From Fusobacterium mortiferum (GTDB lineage: Bacteria > Fusobacteriota > Fusobacteriia > Fusobacteriales > Fusobacteriaceae), in NCBI RefSeq assembly GCF_016900045.1, contig NZ_JACSNP010000001.1, positions 1-64,000 of the forward strand: 64,000 nucleotides of DNA, read 5' to 3'. Of this stretch, positions 37,036 through 44,805 are shown in pieces (position 1 is the stretch's first letter; every line of letters begins with the position of its first letter). The notes under the pieces were generated by a model. The model made no database searches, was not told where the DNA came from, and was given only the letters and a program-made list of their open reading frames with translations. A program made the translations under genes and the position numbers.

Positions 37036-37066
37036 GTATAAAAAAAACAGCCAAGTTAGGCTGTTC
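37036..37066 (-). terminator. Terminator of the 51-residue membrane peptide gene
   Basis: AACAGCC (37047-37053) and GGCTGTT (37059-37065) pair around a 5-base loop; read leftward the stem is followed by eight T. It separates the small gene from the amidohydrolase gene. Confidence 0.85.
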
Positions 37067-37110
37067 AAGTTCAAAAATGGATAATCTTATAAAACTAAAT
37101 AAAGTATAGA

Positions 37111-37266
37111 TTATACAATATTTTTTGACATTTCAAATTTTGATTTGAAGAATGCTTTAAACAAATTCCTAACATAATTTTTTTTATATAAAATTTGATC
37201 CATAATAAGTATTATGAATAGTATTATACATATGACAAAAATTATTATGTTAAGTGTCATCATCAT
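37111..37266 (-). CDS. Small membrane peptide, 51 residues, function unknown
   Basis: A short gene with a full transcription unit of its own. The promoter is 40 bp upstream, RBS GGGGAGG (37281-37275) is 8 bp before ATG at 37266, and a terminator lies 45 bp after the stop. The peptide begins MMMTLN, then has one very hydrophobic helix (about residues 5-22, nearly all I, L, F, V) and a basic tail with LYKKNYVRNLFKAFFKSKF. The pattern fits a single-pass membrane peptide. I do not recognise a family. Small regulatory peptides and type I toxins look like this, but no antisense RNA promoter is obvious. Confidence 0.65.
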   Translation of the reverse strand: MMMTLNIIIFVICIILFIILIMDQILYKKNYVRNLFKAFFKSKFEMSKNIV

Positions 37267-37304
37267 TCTTCAAACCTCCCCAAATGTTTTATATCTTGTA
37301 GAGA

Positions 37305-37333
37305 AGTATAATACTAAATTAAAAAAAAAGCAA
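37305..37333 (-). promoter_or_regulatory. Promoter of the small membrane peptide gene
   Basis: Read leftward: TTGCTT (37333-37328), a 17-bp spacer and TATACT (37310-37305). Start would be near 37298, giving a leader of about 32 nt. Confidence 0.6.
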
Positions 37334-37394
37334 GCATTTTTTTAAAAAAAATTTTTAAAATTAGAAAAAACTAGAAAAATTAAGGAGTTTATAG

Positions 37395-37426
37395 TAAGAT
37401 AATTTAAGAGAACTTATCTTAGGAGG
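37395..37426 (+). promoter_or_regulatory. Hairpin touching the ribosome site of the YitT/YczE-like gene
   Basis: TAAGATAA (37395-37402) pairs with TTATCTTA (37414-37421), whose last base is the first of AGGAGG. A stable stem here could restrict ribosome access. Confidence 0.5.
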
Positions 37427-37433
37427 GATTTAT

Positions 37434-38096
37434 TTGAAAAAAGAGAGTATTAGATTTTTAAAATTGTTTATTGGGCTATTTATCTGTTCATTGGGATGTG
37501 TTACTATTCTGAAAGCAAACTTGGGGTTGGCACCATGGGATGTATTACATCAAGGAGTATCAAAAGTTACTGGAATAACAATAGGACAGGCAAGTATCAG
37601 TCTAGGAGTAATAATAGTTTTGATGGACATATTTTTAGGACAACCAATAGGGATAGGAACAGTTTTAAATTTTATATTTATTGGGCTTTTTATGGACTTG
37701 ATAATAGTTTTAGATTTCATACCTATATTTGAAAATTTATTTTTTAGAATATTGGAGTTACTAGTGGGTATATTTTTCTATAGTTATGGAACATATTTAT
37801 ATATGACACAGGGAATGGGGTGTGGTCCTAGAGATGGATTTATGCAGATATTAACAAAAAAATTTAATAAGCCAGTAAGTGTTATAAAAAATGGAATAGA
37901 GATAATAGCCTTCGTAGTTGGGTGGTTATTAGGAGGAAAATTAGGATTAGGAACAATTGCTACAGCTCTTATTATGGGAGTATGGTTACAGTGGATGTTT
38001 AAGATAGGTGGAATAGATATAAGAAAATTACATCATAGAAATATAAAAGAGGAGATTTTACATCTAAATAAAGTGGTAAGAGGATTTAATGATTAA
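37434..38096 (+). CDS. YitT/YczE family membrane protein
   Basis: A 220-residue membrane protein with about five hydrophobic segments. The opening (FLKLFIGLFICSLGCVTILKA, then LGLAPWDVLHQGVSK) and GMGCGPRDGFMQILTKK are the family marks. Function in the family is not settled; transport of small metabolites is often suspected. The start is TTG at 37434, 7-8 bp after GGAGG. Its stop lies 10 bp before cobyric acid synthase, so the two are almost surely one operon, hinting at a role in corrinoid or precursor movement. That link is inference. Confidence 0.8.
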   Translation: MKKESIRFLKLFIGLFICSLGCVTILKANLGLAPWDVLHQGVSKVTGITIGQASISLGVIIVLMDIFLGQPIGIGTVLNFIFIGLFMDLIIVLDFIPIFENLFFRILELLVGIFFYSYGTYLYMTQGMGCGPRDGFMQILTKKFNKPVSVIKNGIEIIAFVVGWLLGGKLGLGTIATALIMGVWLQWMFKIGGIDIRKLHHRNIKEEILHLNKVVRGFND

Positions 38097-38106
38097 CGGA
38101 GGTTAT

Positions 38107-39612
38107 ATGCATAAGAAAATTATGATACAAGGCACTGGTTCATCTGTTGGAAAATCTATAATAACAGCAGGTTTATGTAGAATATTTGTTCAAGATGGCT
38201 ATAGAGTTTCACCTTTTAAGTCACAGAATATGGCTCTAAATTCTTACGTAGATATAGAGGGATTAGAGATGGGAAGAGCCCAAGTAGTACAAGCTGAAGC
38301 AGCAAAAGAGAGAGCAAGGGCTTTTATGAATCCAATATTGTTAAAACCAAATTCAGATAATAACTCACAGATTATAATTGAAGGAAAACCAATTCAAAAT
38401 AGTGAAGCAAAGGAGTATTTTTCAAATTCAAAATATTGGAAAGAGGTTGCATTAAGAAATTATAAAAAGATTGAGAAAGAATTTGATATAGGGGTATTAG
38501 AAGGTGGAGGAAGTCCAGCTGAGATAAATTTGAGAGAATATGATTGTGTCAATATGGGGATGGCAGAATTAGTAGATGCACCAGTAATTTTAGTAGGAAA
38601 TATAGAGATAGGAGGAGTTTTTGCTTCTTTATATGGAACAATAGCCTTACTAGAAGAGAGAGATAGAAAAAGAATAAAAGGGATTATTATTAATAAGTTT
38701 AGAGGGGACTTAGAACTTTTAAAGCCAGGAATAGATATGTTAATGGACAGATTAAAGAGAGAGAGGATAGATATAAAGTTTTTAGGAGTAGTTCCTCATA
38801 TGGAGATAGAGATTGAGGAAGAGGATACTCTAGCAAAAAAAATAAATAAATTTAATTCAAATAAAGGGGAGATTAAAATTAGTGTAATTAGAACAGATAA
38901 AATGTCTAATTATACTGACTTTGATGTCTTAAGTCACTATTCAGATGTTGCATTAAATTATATTTTTTCAAAAGATGAGCTGGGAGAAGAGGATATTATA
39001 ATTTTACCGGGAAGTAAAAATACAATATCTGATTTAGAAAAATTAAAGGATAATGGAATTTATGATAAAATAAAAGAACTATATAACAAGGGAACATGTA
39101 TAGTGGGAATATGTGGTGGTTTTCAGATGTTAGGAAGAGAGATTAGAGATCCTTTTAACATAGAAGGAGATAAAATTTCAACAAAAGGATTTGAGATTTT
39201 AGATATGATAACCACTATGGAGAAAATGAAATGCACTCAACAGAGTGAAAATAGAATAGTAGGTGATCTAAGTGGGACAATATTAGCTGGTTGTGAAAAT
39301 ATTGTAGTTAAAGGTTATGAAATTCATCAAGGGGTTACAAATGGTAATGAAAAAAATCTTATTGGAAGTGAAAATTTATTATTTGTAGCTAAAGAGAATC
39401 TTTTTGCAACATATATACATGGTATTTTTGATAATGATAAATTTACTAGAACTTTTTTAAATAATATAAGAGAGAGAAAAGGATTAAAACCGTTAGAGGA
39501 AAAATTCTCTTTTTATGAATTTAAAGAGAGAGAGTATGATAAATTAGCGACCACTTTAAGAGAAAATTTAAATATAGAAGAGATATATAAAATTATGGGG
39601 ATAGAAAAATAA
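38107..39612 (+). CDS. cbiP: Cobyric acid synthase
   Basis: A 501-residue amidotransferase that amidates four side chains of adenosylcobyrinic acid a,c-diamide in cobalamin synthesis. The N-terminal ATPase domain starts MIQGTGSSVGKSIITAGLCR. The C-terminal class I glutaminase domain has its nucleophile in GICGGFQMLG and histidine in TYIHGIFDN. No other corrin gene is present in the window. ATG at 38107 follows GGAGG (38098-38102) by 4 bp; an upstream in-frame start at 38089 would overlap the YitT-like gene. Confidence 0.95.
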   Translation: MHKKIMIQGTGSSVGKSIITAGLCRIFVQDGYRVSPFKSQNMALNSYVDIEGLEMGRAQVVQAEAAKERARAFMNPILLKPNSDNNSQIIIEGKPIQNSEAKEYFSNSKYWKEVALRNYKKIEKEFDIGVLEGGGSPAEINLREYDCVNMGMAELVDAPVILVGNIEIGGVFASLYGTIALLEERDRKRIKGIIINKFRGDLELLKPGIDMLMDRLKRERIDIKFLGVVPHMEIEIEEEDTLAKKINKFNSNKGEIKISVIRTDKMSNYTDFDVLSHYSDVALNYIFSKDELGEEDIIILPGSKNTISDLEKLKDNGIYDKIKELYNKGTCIVGICGGFQMLGREIRDPFNIEGDKISTKGFEILDMITTMEKMKCTQQSENRIVGDLSGTILAGCENIVVKGYEIHQGVTNGNEKNLIGSENLLFVAKENLFATYIHGIFDNDKFTRTFLNNIRERKGLKPLEEKFSFYEFKEREYDKLATTLRENLNIEEIYKIMGIEK

Positions 39613-39781
39613 AAAATTACTCTAATATTAAAATAACTTAAGAAAATATCAAGAATTGAAAATTTTGTTAACTAATTCTGATTCTTTTTAAAATAAAAAA
39701 TAAGTAAGTTATTGAAAACAAAGTTGATTAAAATGGGCAATTATTTTACTGTTTTTACTCAAAAAATGAAATTAAATTTAT

Positions 39782-39815
39782 TTGAAAAAAGTAGATGTAA
39801 ATAGTATACTATTTA
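39782..39815 (+). promoter_or_regulatory. nox promoter with an 18-bp perfect palindrome over the -10 box
   Basis: TTGAAA (39782-39787), a 17-bp spacer and TATACT (39805-39810). The palindrome TAAATAGTATACTATTTA covers 39798-39815. It does not match the usual Rex site. The rest of the 250-bp gap after cbiP shows nothing else clear. Confidence 0.65.
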
Positions 39816-39863
39816 AAAATAGAAAAAGTTTAAATTTCAGGTATAGAATTATGGAGGATATAT

Positions 39864-41195
39864 ATGAGTAAAATAGTAGTAGTAGGAGCAAACCATGCAG
39901 GAACAGCTGCAATAAATACAATTTTAAATAATTATCCAGAGCAAGAGGTAGTTGTATTTGATAGAAACTCAAATATAAGTTTTTTAGGTTGTGGAATGGC
40001 ACTATGGATAGGAAAACAAATTTCAGGTCCAGAAGGATTATTTTATGCAACAAAAGAAGGATTAGAAGCTAAGGGAGCTAAAATCCATATGGAAACAGAG
40101 GTAGAAAAAATAGATTTTGAAAATAAGAAAGTTTATGCTACAGGTAAAAATGGAGAGAAGTATGAAGAGTCTTATGATAAATTAATACTTTCAACAGGAT
40201 CTTTACCAATAGATTTAAATATTCCTGGAAAAGATCTAGAGAATGTACAATTTGTAAAGCTTTACCAAAATGCAGAGGAAGTAATAAAAAAATTAGAAAA
40301 TAAGGATATAAAGGATATCGTAGTAGTAGGAGCTGGATATATTGGAGTAGAACTAGCAGAAGCTTTCCAAAGAATAGGAAAGAATGTTGAATTAATAGAT
40401 TTAGCTGATAGTTGTTTATCAGGATATTATGATAAAGAATTTAGAGATTTAATGAATAAGAATTTAGCAGATAATGGTATCAATCTAAATTATGGTGAGA
40501 AAGTACTTGAGATAAAAGGAAATGGAAAAGTAGAAGAGGTAGTTACAGATAAAAAATCATATAAAGCAGATATGGTAATTTTAGCTGTAGGATTTGTACC
40601 AAATACAAAATTAGGAAAAGAAAATTTAGAGTTATTTAAAAATGCTTATAGAGTGGATTTAACTCAAAAAACAAGTATGGAAGATGTGTATGCAATAGGA
40701 GACTGTGCAACTGTATATGACAACTCTATAAAGGATACTAACTATATAGCACTAGCAACAAATGCTGTACGTTCTGGAGTAGTAGCAGCTCACAATGTAT
40801 GTGGAACAAAATTAGAGAGTGTTGGAGTTCAAGGGTCAAATGGAATATCTATCTATGGATTAAACATGGTTTCAACAGGACTGACTTTAGAAAAAGCTAA
40901 AAGATTAGGATATAATGCAGTGGCAACTTCATATGAGGATTTACAAAAGCCAGGATTTATTGAACATAATAATGATAAAGTATTAATTAGTATAGTTTAT
41001 GACATGGATACAAGAAGAATTTTAGGAGCTCAAATAGCATCAAAACAAGATATCTCAATGGGAATCCACATGTTCTCATTAGCTATTCAAGAGGGAGTAA
41101 CTATAGATAAGTTAAAATTATTAGATATTTTCTTCTTACCACACTTTAACCAACCATATAACTATATAACAATGGCAGCTTTAGGTGCTAAATAG
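39864..41195 (+). CDS. nox: NADH oxidase / CoA-disulfide reductase family flavoprotein
   Basis: A 443-residue FAD enzyme of the peroxidase-oxidase-reductase family. FAD-binding [12 protein letters not shown] includes His11; the redox cysteine is Cys43 in [12 protein letters not shown]-binding is [16 protein letters not shown]; the second FAD segment is VYAIGDCA. A single redox cysteine with His11 fits the water-forming NADH oxidase, which removes oxygen in anaerobes, though CoA-disulfide reductase is close. RBS GGAGG lies 7 bp before ATG. The palindrome over its promoter suggests redox or oxygen control. Confidence 0.92.
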   Translation: MSKIVVVGANHAGTAAINTILNNYPEQEVVVFDRNSNISFLGCGMALWIGKQISGPEGLFYATKEGLEAKGAKIHMETEVEKIDFENKKVYATGKNGEKYEESYDKLILSTGSLPIDLNIPGKDLENVQFVKLYQNAEEVIKKLENKDIKDIVVVGAGYIGVELAEAFQRIGKNVELIDLADSCLSGYYDKEFRDLMNKNLADNGINLNYGEKVLEIKGNGKVEEVVTDKKSYKADMVILAVGFVPNTKLGKENLELFKNAYRVDLTQKTSMEDVYAIGDCATVYDNSIKDTNYIALATNAVRSGVVAAHNVCGTKLESVGVQGSNGISIYGLNMVSTGLTLEKAKRLGYNAVATSYEDLQKPGFIEHNNDKVLISIVYDMDTRRILGAQIASKQDISMGIHMFSLAIQEGVTIDKLKLLDIFFLPHFNQPYNYITMAALGAK

Positions 41196-41202
41196 AGAAA
41201 AT

Positions 41203-41240
41203 AAAGGGGAGAGTTACAGTTTAAGTAACCTCTCCTTTTT
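41203..41240. terminator. Bidirectional terminator between nox and yaaA
   Basis: AAAGGGGAGAGTTAC pairs with GTAACCTCTCCTTT with one bulge, with T tracts on both strands. Confidence 0.85.
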
Positions 41241-41243
41241 AAA

Positions 41244-41966
41244 TTATTTTATAAAGAATAACTTATTTTCTGTAGAATTTTCTGGGGAGAATCTATAGCC
41301 ATCTTCAGAGAATTTTTTTATTTTTTCTATGTCTTCAATAGAGTTTAAAGTCATGTAATTAAGCATCATTCCTCTAGCTTTTTTCCCTTCAGTACTAATA
41401 TTTTTTAATTTTTCATCAATTTTCTGCCTAAATTCAATATCAATAACCTTAAACTTTTTATAATCTAAAATTTTAGAAAATTCTTTAGAGGCAAGATTAA
41501 TAAAAATTTCTGTTGAATAACTTTCAAGAAAATTATTAATATCTTTACTCCAAAATTTGTACATACTCTCTTCTAAAATATTTATAGTCATATCTAAACG
41601 ATAAGGCTTAATTTTTGTATTTGGTGATATGACTCCATAAAGAGCTGAAAAAATAAAAAGGTTTTTATTTAGATATTCGATCTCTTTATCAGTAAATTTT
41701 TCTATCTCTAATTGTCTAAAGGTAACTCCTTCATAGAGAGAAAGAGCCTCACATTCAGAAAGAATTTCAAAATTTTGAATATTACTATATGTTTCTTCTA
41801 GAAGTTTACCTTTTAATTTAAAAAAACTACCAACCTCTTCTATTGAAAAAGTTTTTAATTTTTTAATCAAAGTTTCAGTATGATTAGAAAACTCAATAGC
41901 TTTAGTTGCTTTAAAATTTATATTTTTATATTTCATTGTCTTACTAGGTGAAAAAATTATTTTCAT
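41244..41966 (-). CDS. yaaA: Peroxide stress protein YaaA (DUF328/UPF0246)
   Basis: A 240-residue protein of the YaaA family, which in E. coli lowers free iron and protects DNA during peroxide stress. Family marks are IIFSPSKTMKY at the N-terminus, ALSLYEGVTFRQL, LFIFSALYGVISPNTKIKPYRLDM, and the C-terminal KARGMMLNYM. ATG at 41966 follows GTGAGG by 6 bp; the GTG at 41978 is part of that ribosome site. It sits tail to tail with nox, another oxygen-defence gene. Confidence 0.92.
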   Translation of the reverse strand: MKIIFSPSKTMKYKNINFKATKAIEFSNHTETLIKKLKTFSIEEVGSFFKLKGKLLEETYSNIQNFEILSECEALSLYEGVTFRQLEIEKFTDKEIEYLNKNLFIFSALYGVISPNTKIKPYRLDMTINILEESMYKFWSKDINNFLESYSTEIFINLASKEFSKILDYKKFKVIDIEFRQKIDEKLKNISTEGKKARGMMLNYMTLNSIEDIEKIKKFSEDGYRFSPENSTENKLFFIK

Positions 41967-42085
41967 AAATAACCTCACTTTTTTATAATATTTTATCTAA
42001 TTTTAAAAAGAAGTTCAAGAAATTTATTTACTTGATATAAAATAGTTGGTACAATGAAAGAGAAAATAAAGTGAAGGAATAAATT

Positions 42086-42518
42086 ATGAATATAATTATA
42101 AGAAAAGAAGAAGAAAAAGATTATAGAAAAGTTGAAGAGATTGCAAGAGAAGCTTTTTGAAATCTATATTTTCCAGGAACAGATATACATATAGTAGTAA
42201 ATAAGTTACGTAAAAGTCCAGATTTTATAAAAGAATTAACTTATGTTATTGAAGTAAATGGAGAAGTAGAAGGAGCTATTTTTTATACTAATTCTAAGAT
42301 AGTAGATAAAATGGGAGTAGAATATCCTATAATTTCTTTTGGACCTGTATTTATATCACCACAATTTCATAAACAGGGATTGGGAAGAAAGTTAATAAAT
42401 TATACAATAGAAAAAGCTAAGGAGATGGGATATAGAGCAATTATAACTTTATAAAGAAAAGGGATTTCAAGCAAGTCAATTAGAGTATGAAAAAGCTTGT
42501 ACTGAATTAGATGAATAA
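42086..42518 (+). pseudogene. GNAT family N-acetyltransferase, broken by TGA and a frameshift
   Basis: The frame from ATG 42086 reads as a GNAT acetyltransferase: MNIIIRKEEEKDYRKVEEIAREAF, then a TGA at 42158-42160, then NLYFPGTDIHIVVNKL. Relatives have tryptophan at this point, so TGA probably replaced TGG. The acetyl-CoA loop QGLGRKLINYTIEKAKEMGYRA is kept. Near 42447 the frame shifts and a short deletion seems to have occurred; the C-terminus LYKEKGFQASQLEYEKACTELDE continues in the next frame. Two independent lesions make it a true pseudogene. A promoter and RBS AAGGA remain. Confidence 0.85.
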
Positions 42519-42520
42519 TA

Positions 42521-42568
42521 AAAAAAGAGTTTTTGAGTAATATATTACTTGAAAACTCTTTTTATTTT
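42521..42568. terminator. Terminator after the GNAT pseudogene, bidirectional
   Basis: AAAAGAGTTTT-TG-AGTAAT pairs with ATTACT-TG-AAAACTCTTTT, followed by T-rich sequence; A-rich on the other side, so it also serves the leftward ferredoxin gene. Confidence 0.85.
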
Positions 42569-42578
42569 TTAAAGAGAA

Positions 42579-43340
42579 TTAATTTCTAATAATTTCATCT
42601 AATACAATATTGGGATTATGATATTTTCTTCTATTTTTGATTGTAAAATTTTTCATTGAGATAGCTTCTTTTGGACACCAATGAAAACAGGATAAACAAT
42701 GTGTACAATTAGAACCGAATAAAGGTCTCTTATTATTAAGTTCTATATTTTTACAGGGACATACTTGTTTACAGATTCCACACCCAATACAGTTATTATT
42801 TACTTTAAATTTTTTAGGTGAAAACTCCCATTCAGAAAAAAGTTTCATAAAGAATGTTTGAAGTATTTGAGTGTAAGTTGTAGGTGTATTTGGAGTAATA
42901 ATTCTATTCTTAATATCATTAAGAATAGGTAAGATAGTTTTTTCAATTTCTTCAAGTTTTTCCTGATCTTTCTCTATAGGAAAAAGTATCGCATTATCAG
43001 GCATAAATAAAACATTTCTATAACTTATATTTTTATTTTTAGATTTTAAAAGTTTTTCAAAAGTGAGAAAAGTTTTTCCAAGGATACTATAGCAATTAGG
43101 AATAACAAAAATATAATTAACAGTTGAGAAATTAAACTTTTTTATTGTAGATTCTACAATCTTTGGAATATCTCCGAAGTATACAGGAAAAATAAAACCA
43201 ACTTCAGAAGAGAGTGGCTTTATCTCATTAAGTTGTGAAACATTTTCGATAGGAATGAGTACAGAATTATCAATATATTTCTTTACTCTTTTAGCAATAT
43301 ACAAAGAATTACCAGTTCCAGAAAAATAATATATTTCCAT
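42579..43340 (-). CDS. EFR1-type flavodoxin-ferredoxin fusion protein
   Basis: A 253-residue cytoplasmic electron carrier. The N-terminal flavodoxin-like domain begins EIYYFSGTGNSLYIAKRV with the FMN phosphate loop SGTGNS. The C-terminus carries two [4Fe-4S] clusters (CIGCGICKQVCPC and CTHCLSCFHWCPK). The family (EFR1) is common in anaerobes and moves electrons between unknown partners. The small YchJ-like gene lies just upstream (17 bp), probably in the same transcript. Confidence 0.9.
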   Translation of the reverse strand: MEIYYFSGTGNSLYIAKRVKKYIDNSVLIPIENVSQLNEIKPLSSEVGFIFPVYFGDIPKIVESTIKKFNFSTVNYIFVIPNCYSILGKTFLTFEKLLKSKNKNISYRNVLFMPDNAILFPIEKDQEKLEEIEKTILPILNDIKNRIITPNTPTTYTQILQTFFMKLFSEWEFSPKKFKVNNNCIGCGICKQVCPCKNIELNNKRPLFGSNCTHCLSCFHWCPKEAISMKNFTIKNRRKYHNPNIVLDEIIRN

Positions 43341-43356
43341 AGTAACACCCCACTTA

Positions 43357-43692
43357 TTATTTAATAGGTAACCATCCCTTATAGTACCAGTGTCTACCTT
43401 TTTTTACAAAATAGCTTCTTTCATGATGAATAATCTCTTCACCAGTAGCCATATCAATATATTTAGCCTTAAATTCGACAATTCCCTCTTTATCAAATTG
43501 AGTTCCAGCAATAGTTTCAACAATCTCAAGACCCAACCATTTAGAATTTTTAGACCACTCCTCTGCCTCTTTCCAATCTATTCCTCTAGCAGTTTTAGGG
43601 TCGTGAGTTTTTTTTATAAATTCAATATCTCCTTTGGTATATGCTTCATATCTAGCTTTCATAAGTTCAAGTGCTGTTTTAGGATTGCTCAT
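43357..43692 (-). CDS. YchJ-family NTF2-like domain protein
   Basis: A 111-residue protein matching the middle domain of YchJ/UPF0225: KTALELMKARYEAYTKGDIEFIKKTHDP, GLEIVETIAG, EFKAKYIDMATGEEIIHHERSYFVKKGRHWYY. The fold is NTF2-like. The SEC-C zinc motif usually found at the ends of YchJ is missing, so this is the bare domain. Function is unknown. RBS GGAGG lies about 7 bp before the ATG. It precedes the EFR1 protein in a probable two-gene operon. Confidence 0.82.
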   Translation of the reverse strand: MSNPKTALELMKARYEAYTKGDIEFIKKTHDPKTARGIDWKEAEEWSKNSKWLGLEIVETIAGTQFDKEGIVEFKAKYIDMATGEEIIHHERSYFVKKGRHWYYKGWLPIK

Positions 43693-43724
43693 TTTTACCT
43701 CCCAATTAATTTAATAAAATAAGA

Positions 43725-43750
43725 AAGAACCCTAATTTGGGGTTCTTAAT
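43725..43750 (-). terminator. Terminator of the secreted EEP-family gene
   Basis: AAGAACCC (43725-43732) pairs with GGGTTCTT (43740-43747). Read leftward it is followed by TCTTATTTT. It lies between the EEP-family gene and the YchJ-like gene. Confidence 0.7.
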
Positions 43751-43754
43751 AAAT

Positions 43755-44585
43755 TTATTTTGCTTCAAATGTAGCAATCACAGGAAGATGATCACTTATA
43801 ATTCTCCAATCTATTCCTGTTTCATTTCTATACTCTTCAGTTGACGGAACAAAAGCATTTATATTCCATTGTTTTTCAGGACTAACAAATATAAAATCAA
43901 TACCTTTAAAAGGCTCAGTAGCAGAATAAGTATATGTTTTAGAAGTTTCTTCATCAAATACACATTTCCAATTATATTTAAGTAGTGTCATTGAATCAGA
44001 ATTAATTCTATCATTCATATCACCAACCAAAAATTTAAGCCCTTTTATTTTAGTAGCATAATCATTAATAACCTTAGCTTGTCTAACTCTAATTGAACTA
44101 TCTCTAGCTAATTCTTCATCAGTTTTAGCATTCAAAACTATTCCAAGATGTGTATTTATGAAATTCACAGGTTCTTGGATAGTAGGAACTTTTACTTGAG
44201 CCATTAAAGCAACTCTAGGTTCTTCATTTGGTTCATTTGGTAAATCAATTTTTTCTGCTTTTAAGATTGGATGTTTAGTTAGAATTCCTATTCCATATTC
44301 ACCACCATCAAAATCAATAGTTTTTCCAAAAACAAAATTATATCCTGTTAAATCTGCTAATACTTTAATTTGATCAACATAACCACTACGTTTTGTAAGT
44401 CTATCAACTTCTTGTATTCCAATAATATCTGCATCCAAAGCTTTAATTGCATCCGCAGTTTTATTTAAATCTGCCTTAAAATTTTTAGCTCCAGCTGCAA
44501 TATTGAAAGATACAACTTTAATTTTTTCTTCTGCAAATGTTATAATGGATAAAATTAATGTGAAAATAAAAATAAGTTTTTTCAT
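43755..44585 (-). CDS. Secreted endonuclease/exonuclease/phosphatase family protein
   Basis: A 276-residue protein with a signal peptide (MKKLIFIFTLILSIITFA, cleavage likely after FA). The EEP fold is shown by KVVSFNIAAGA, DIIGIQEVDRL with the metal-binding glutamate, FINTHLGIV, FLVGDMNDR and ISDHLPVIATFE with the catalytic histidine. The fold covers DNase I-like nucleases, sphingomyelinases and other phosphodiesterases; export to the periplasm or outside is clear, the substrate is not. RBS AGGAGG precedes the ATG. Single-gene unit. Confidence 0.9.
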   Translation of the reverse strand: MKKLIFIFTLILSIITFAEEKIKVVSFNIAAGAKNFKADLNKTADAIKALDADIIGIQEVDRLTKRSGYVDQIKVLADLTGYNFVFGKTIDFDGGEYGIGILTKHPILKAEKIDLPNEPNEEPRVALMAQVKVPTIQEPVNFINTHLGIVLNAKTDEELARDSSIRVRQAKVINDYATKIKGLKFLVGDMNDRINSDSMTLLKYNWKCVFDEETSKTYTYSATEPFKGIDFIFVSPEKQWNINAFVPSTEEYRNETGIDWRIISDHLPVIATFEAK

Positions 44586-44805
44586 ACTTTCCTCCTAAGA
44601 AAATGTTTTTTTAATTCATATAATGATATTAACACGAATTTTTAAAATTGTCAATATGAAAATATGAATGTTATTTATTAAAAAAATATTAATATAATAC
44701 ATTTTAAACTGAAATAATAGTGTAAGTGTTATGAAAATAAAAAAGAAATAAATAGTTGAATATATGTTATAATAAAAAATATAAAATGAGAAAGGAAGTG
44801 AGGAG

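Noticed and set aside
37036-37333. Type I toxin-antitoxin assignment for the 51-residue peptide
   Set aside because: The peptide has a suitable shape, but I found no convincing antisense promoter. Only a TTGACA at 37125-37130 without a matching -10 box was seen.
2505-42160. UGA recoding (selenocysteine or UGA as tryptophan) to explain both broken genes
   Set aside because: TGA ends several intact genes here (for example coaE, cinA and kdpC). I see no selenocysteine-type element after either TGA, and the GNAT gene has a second lesion.
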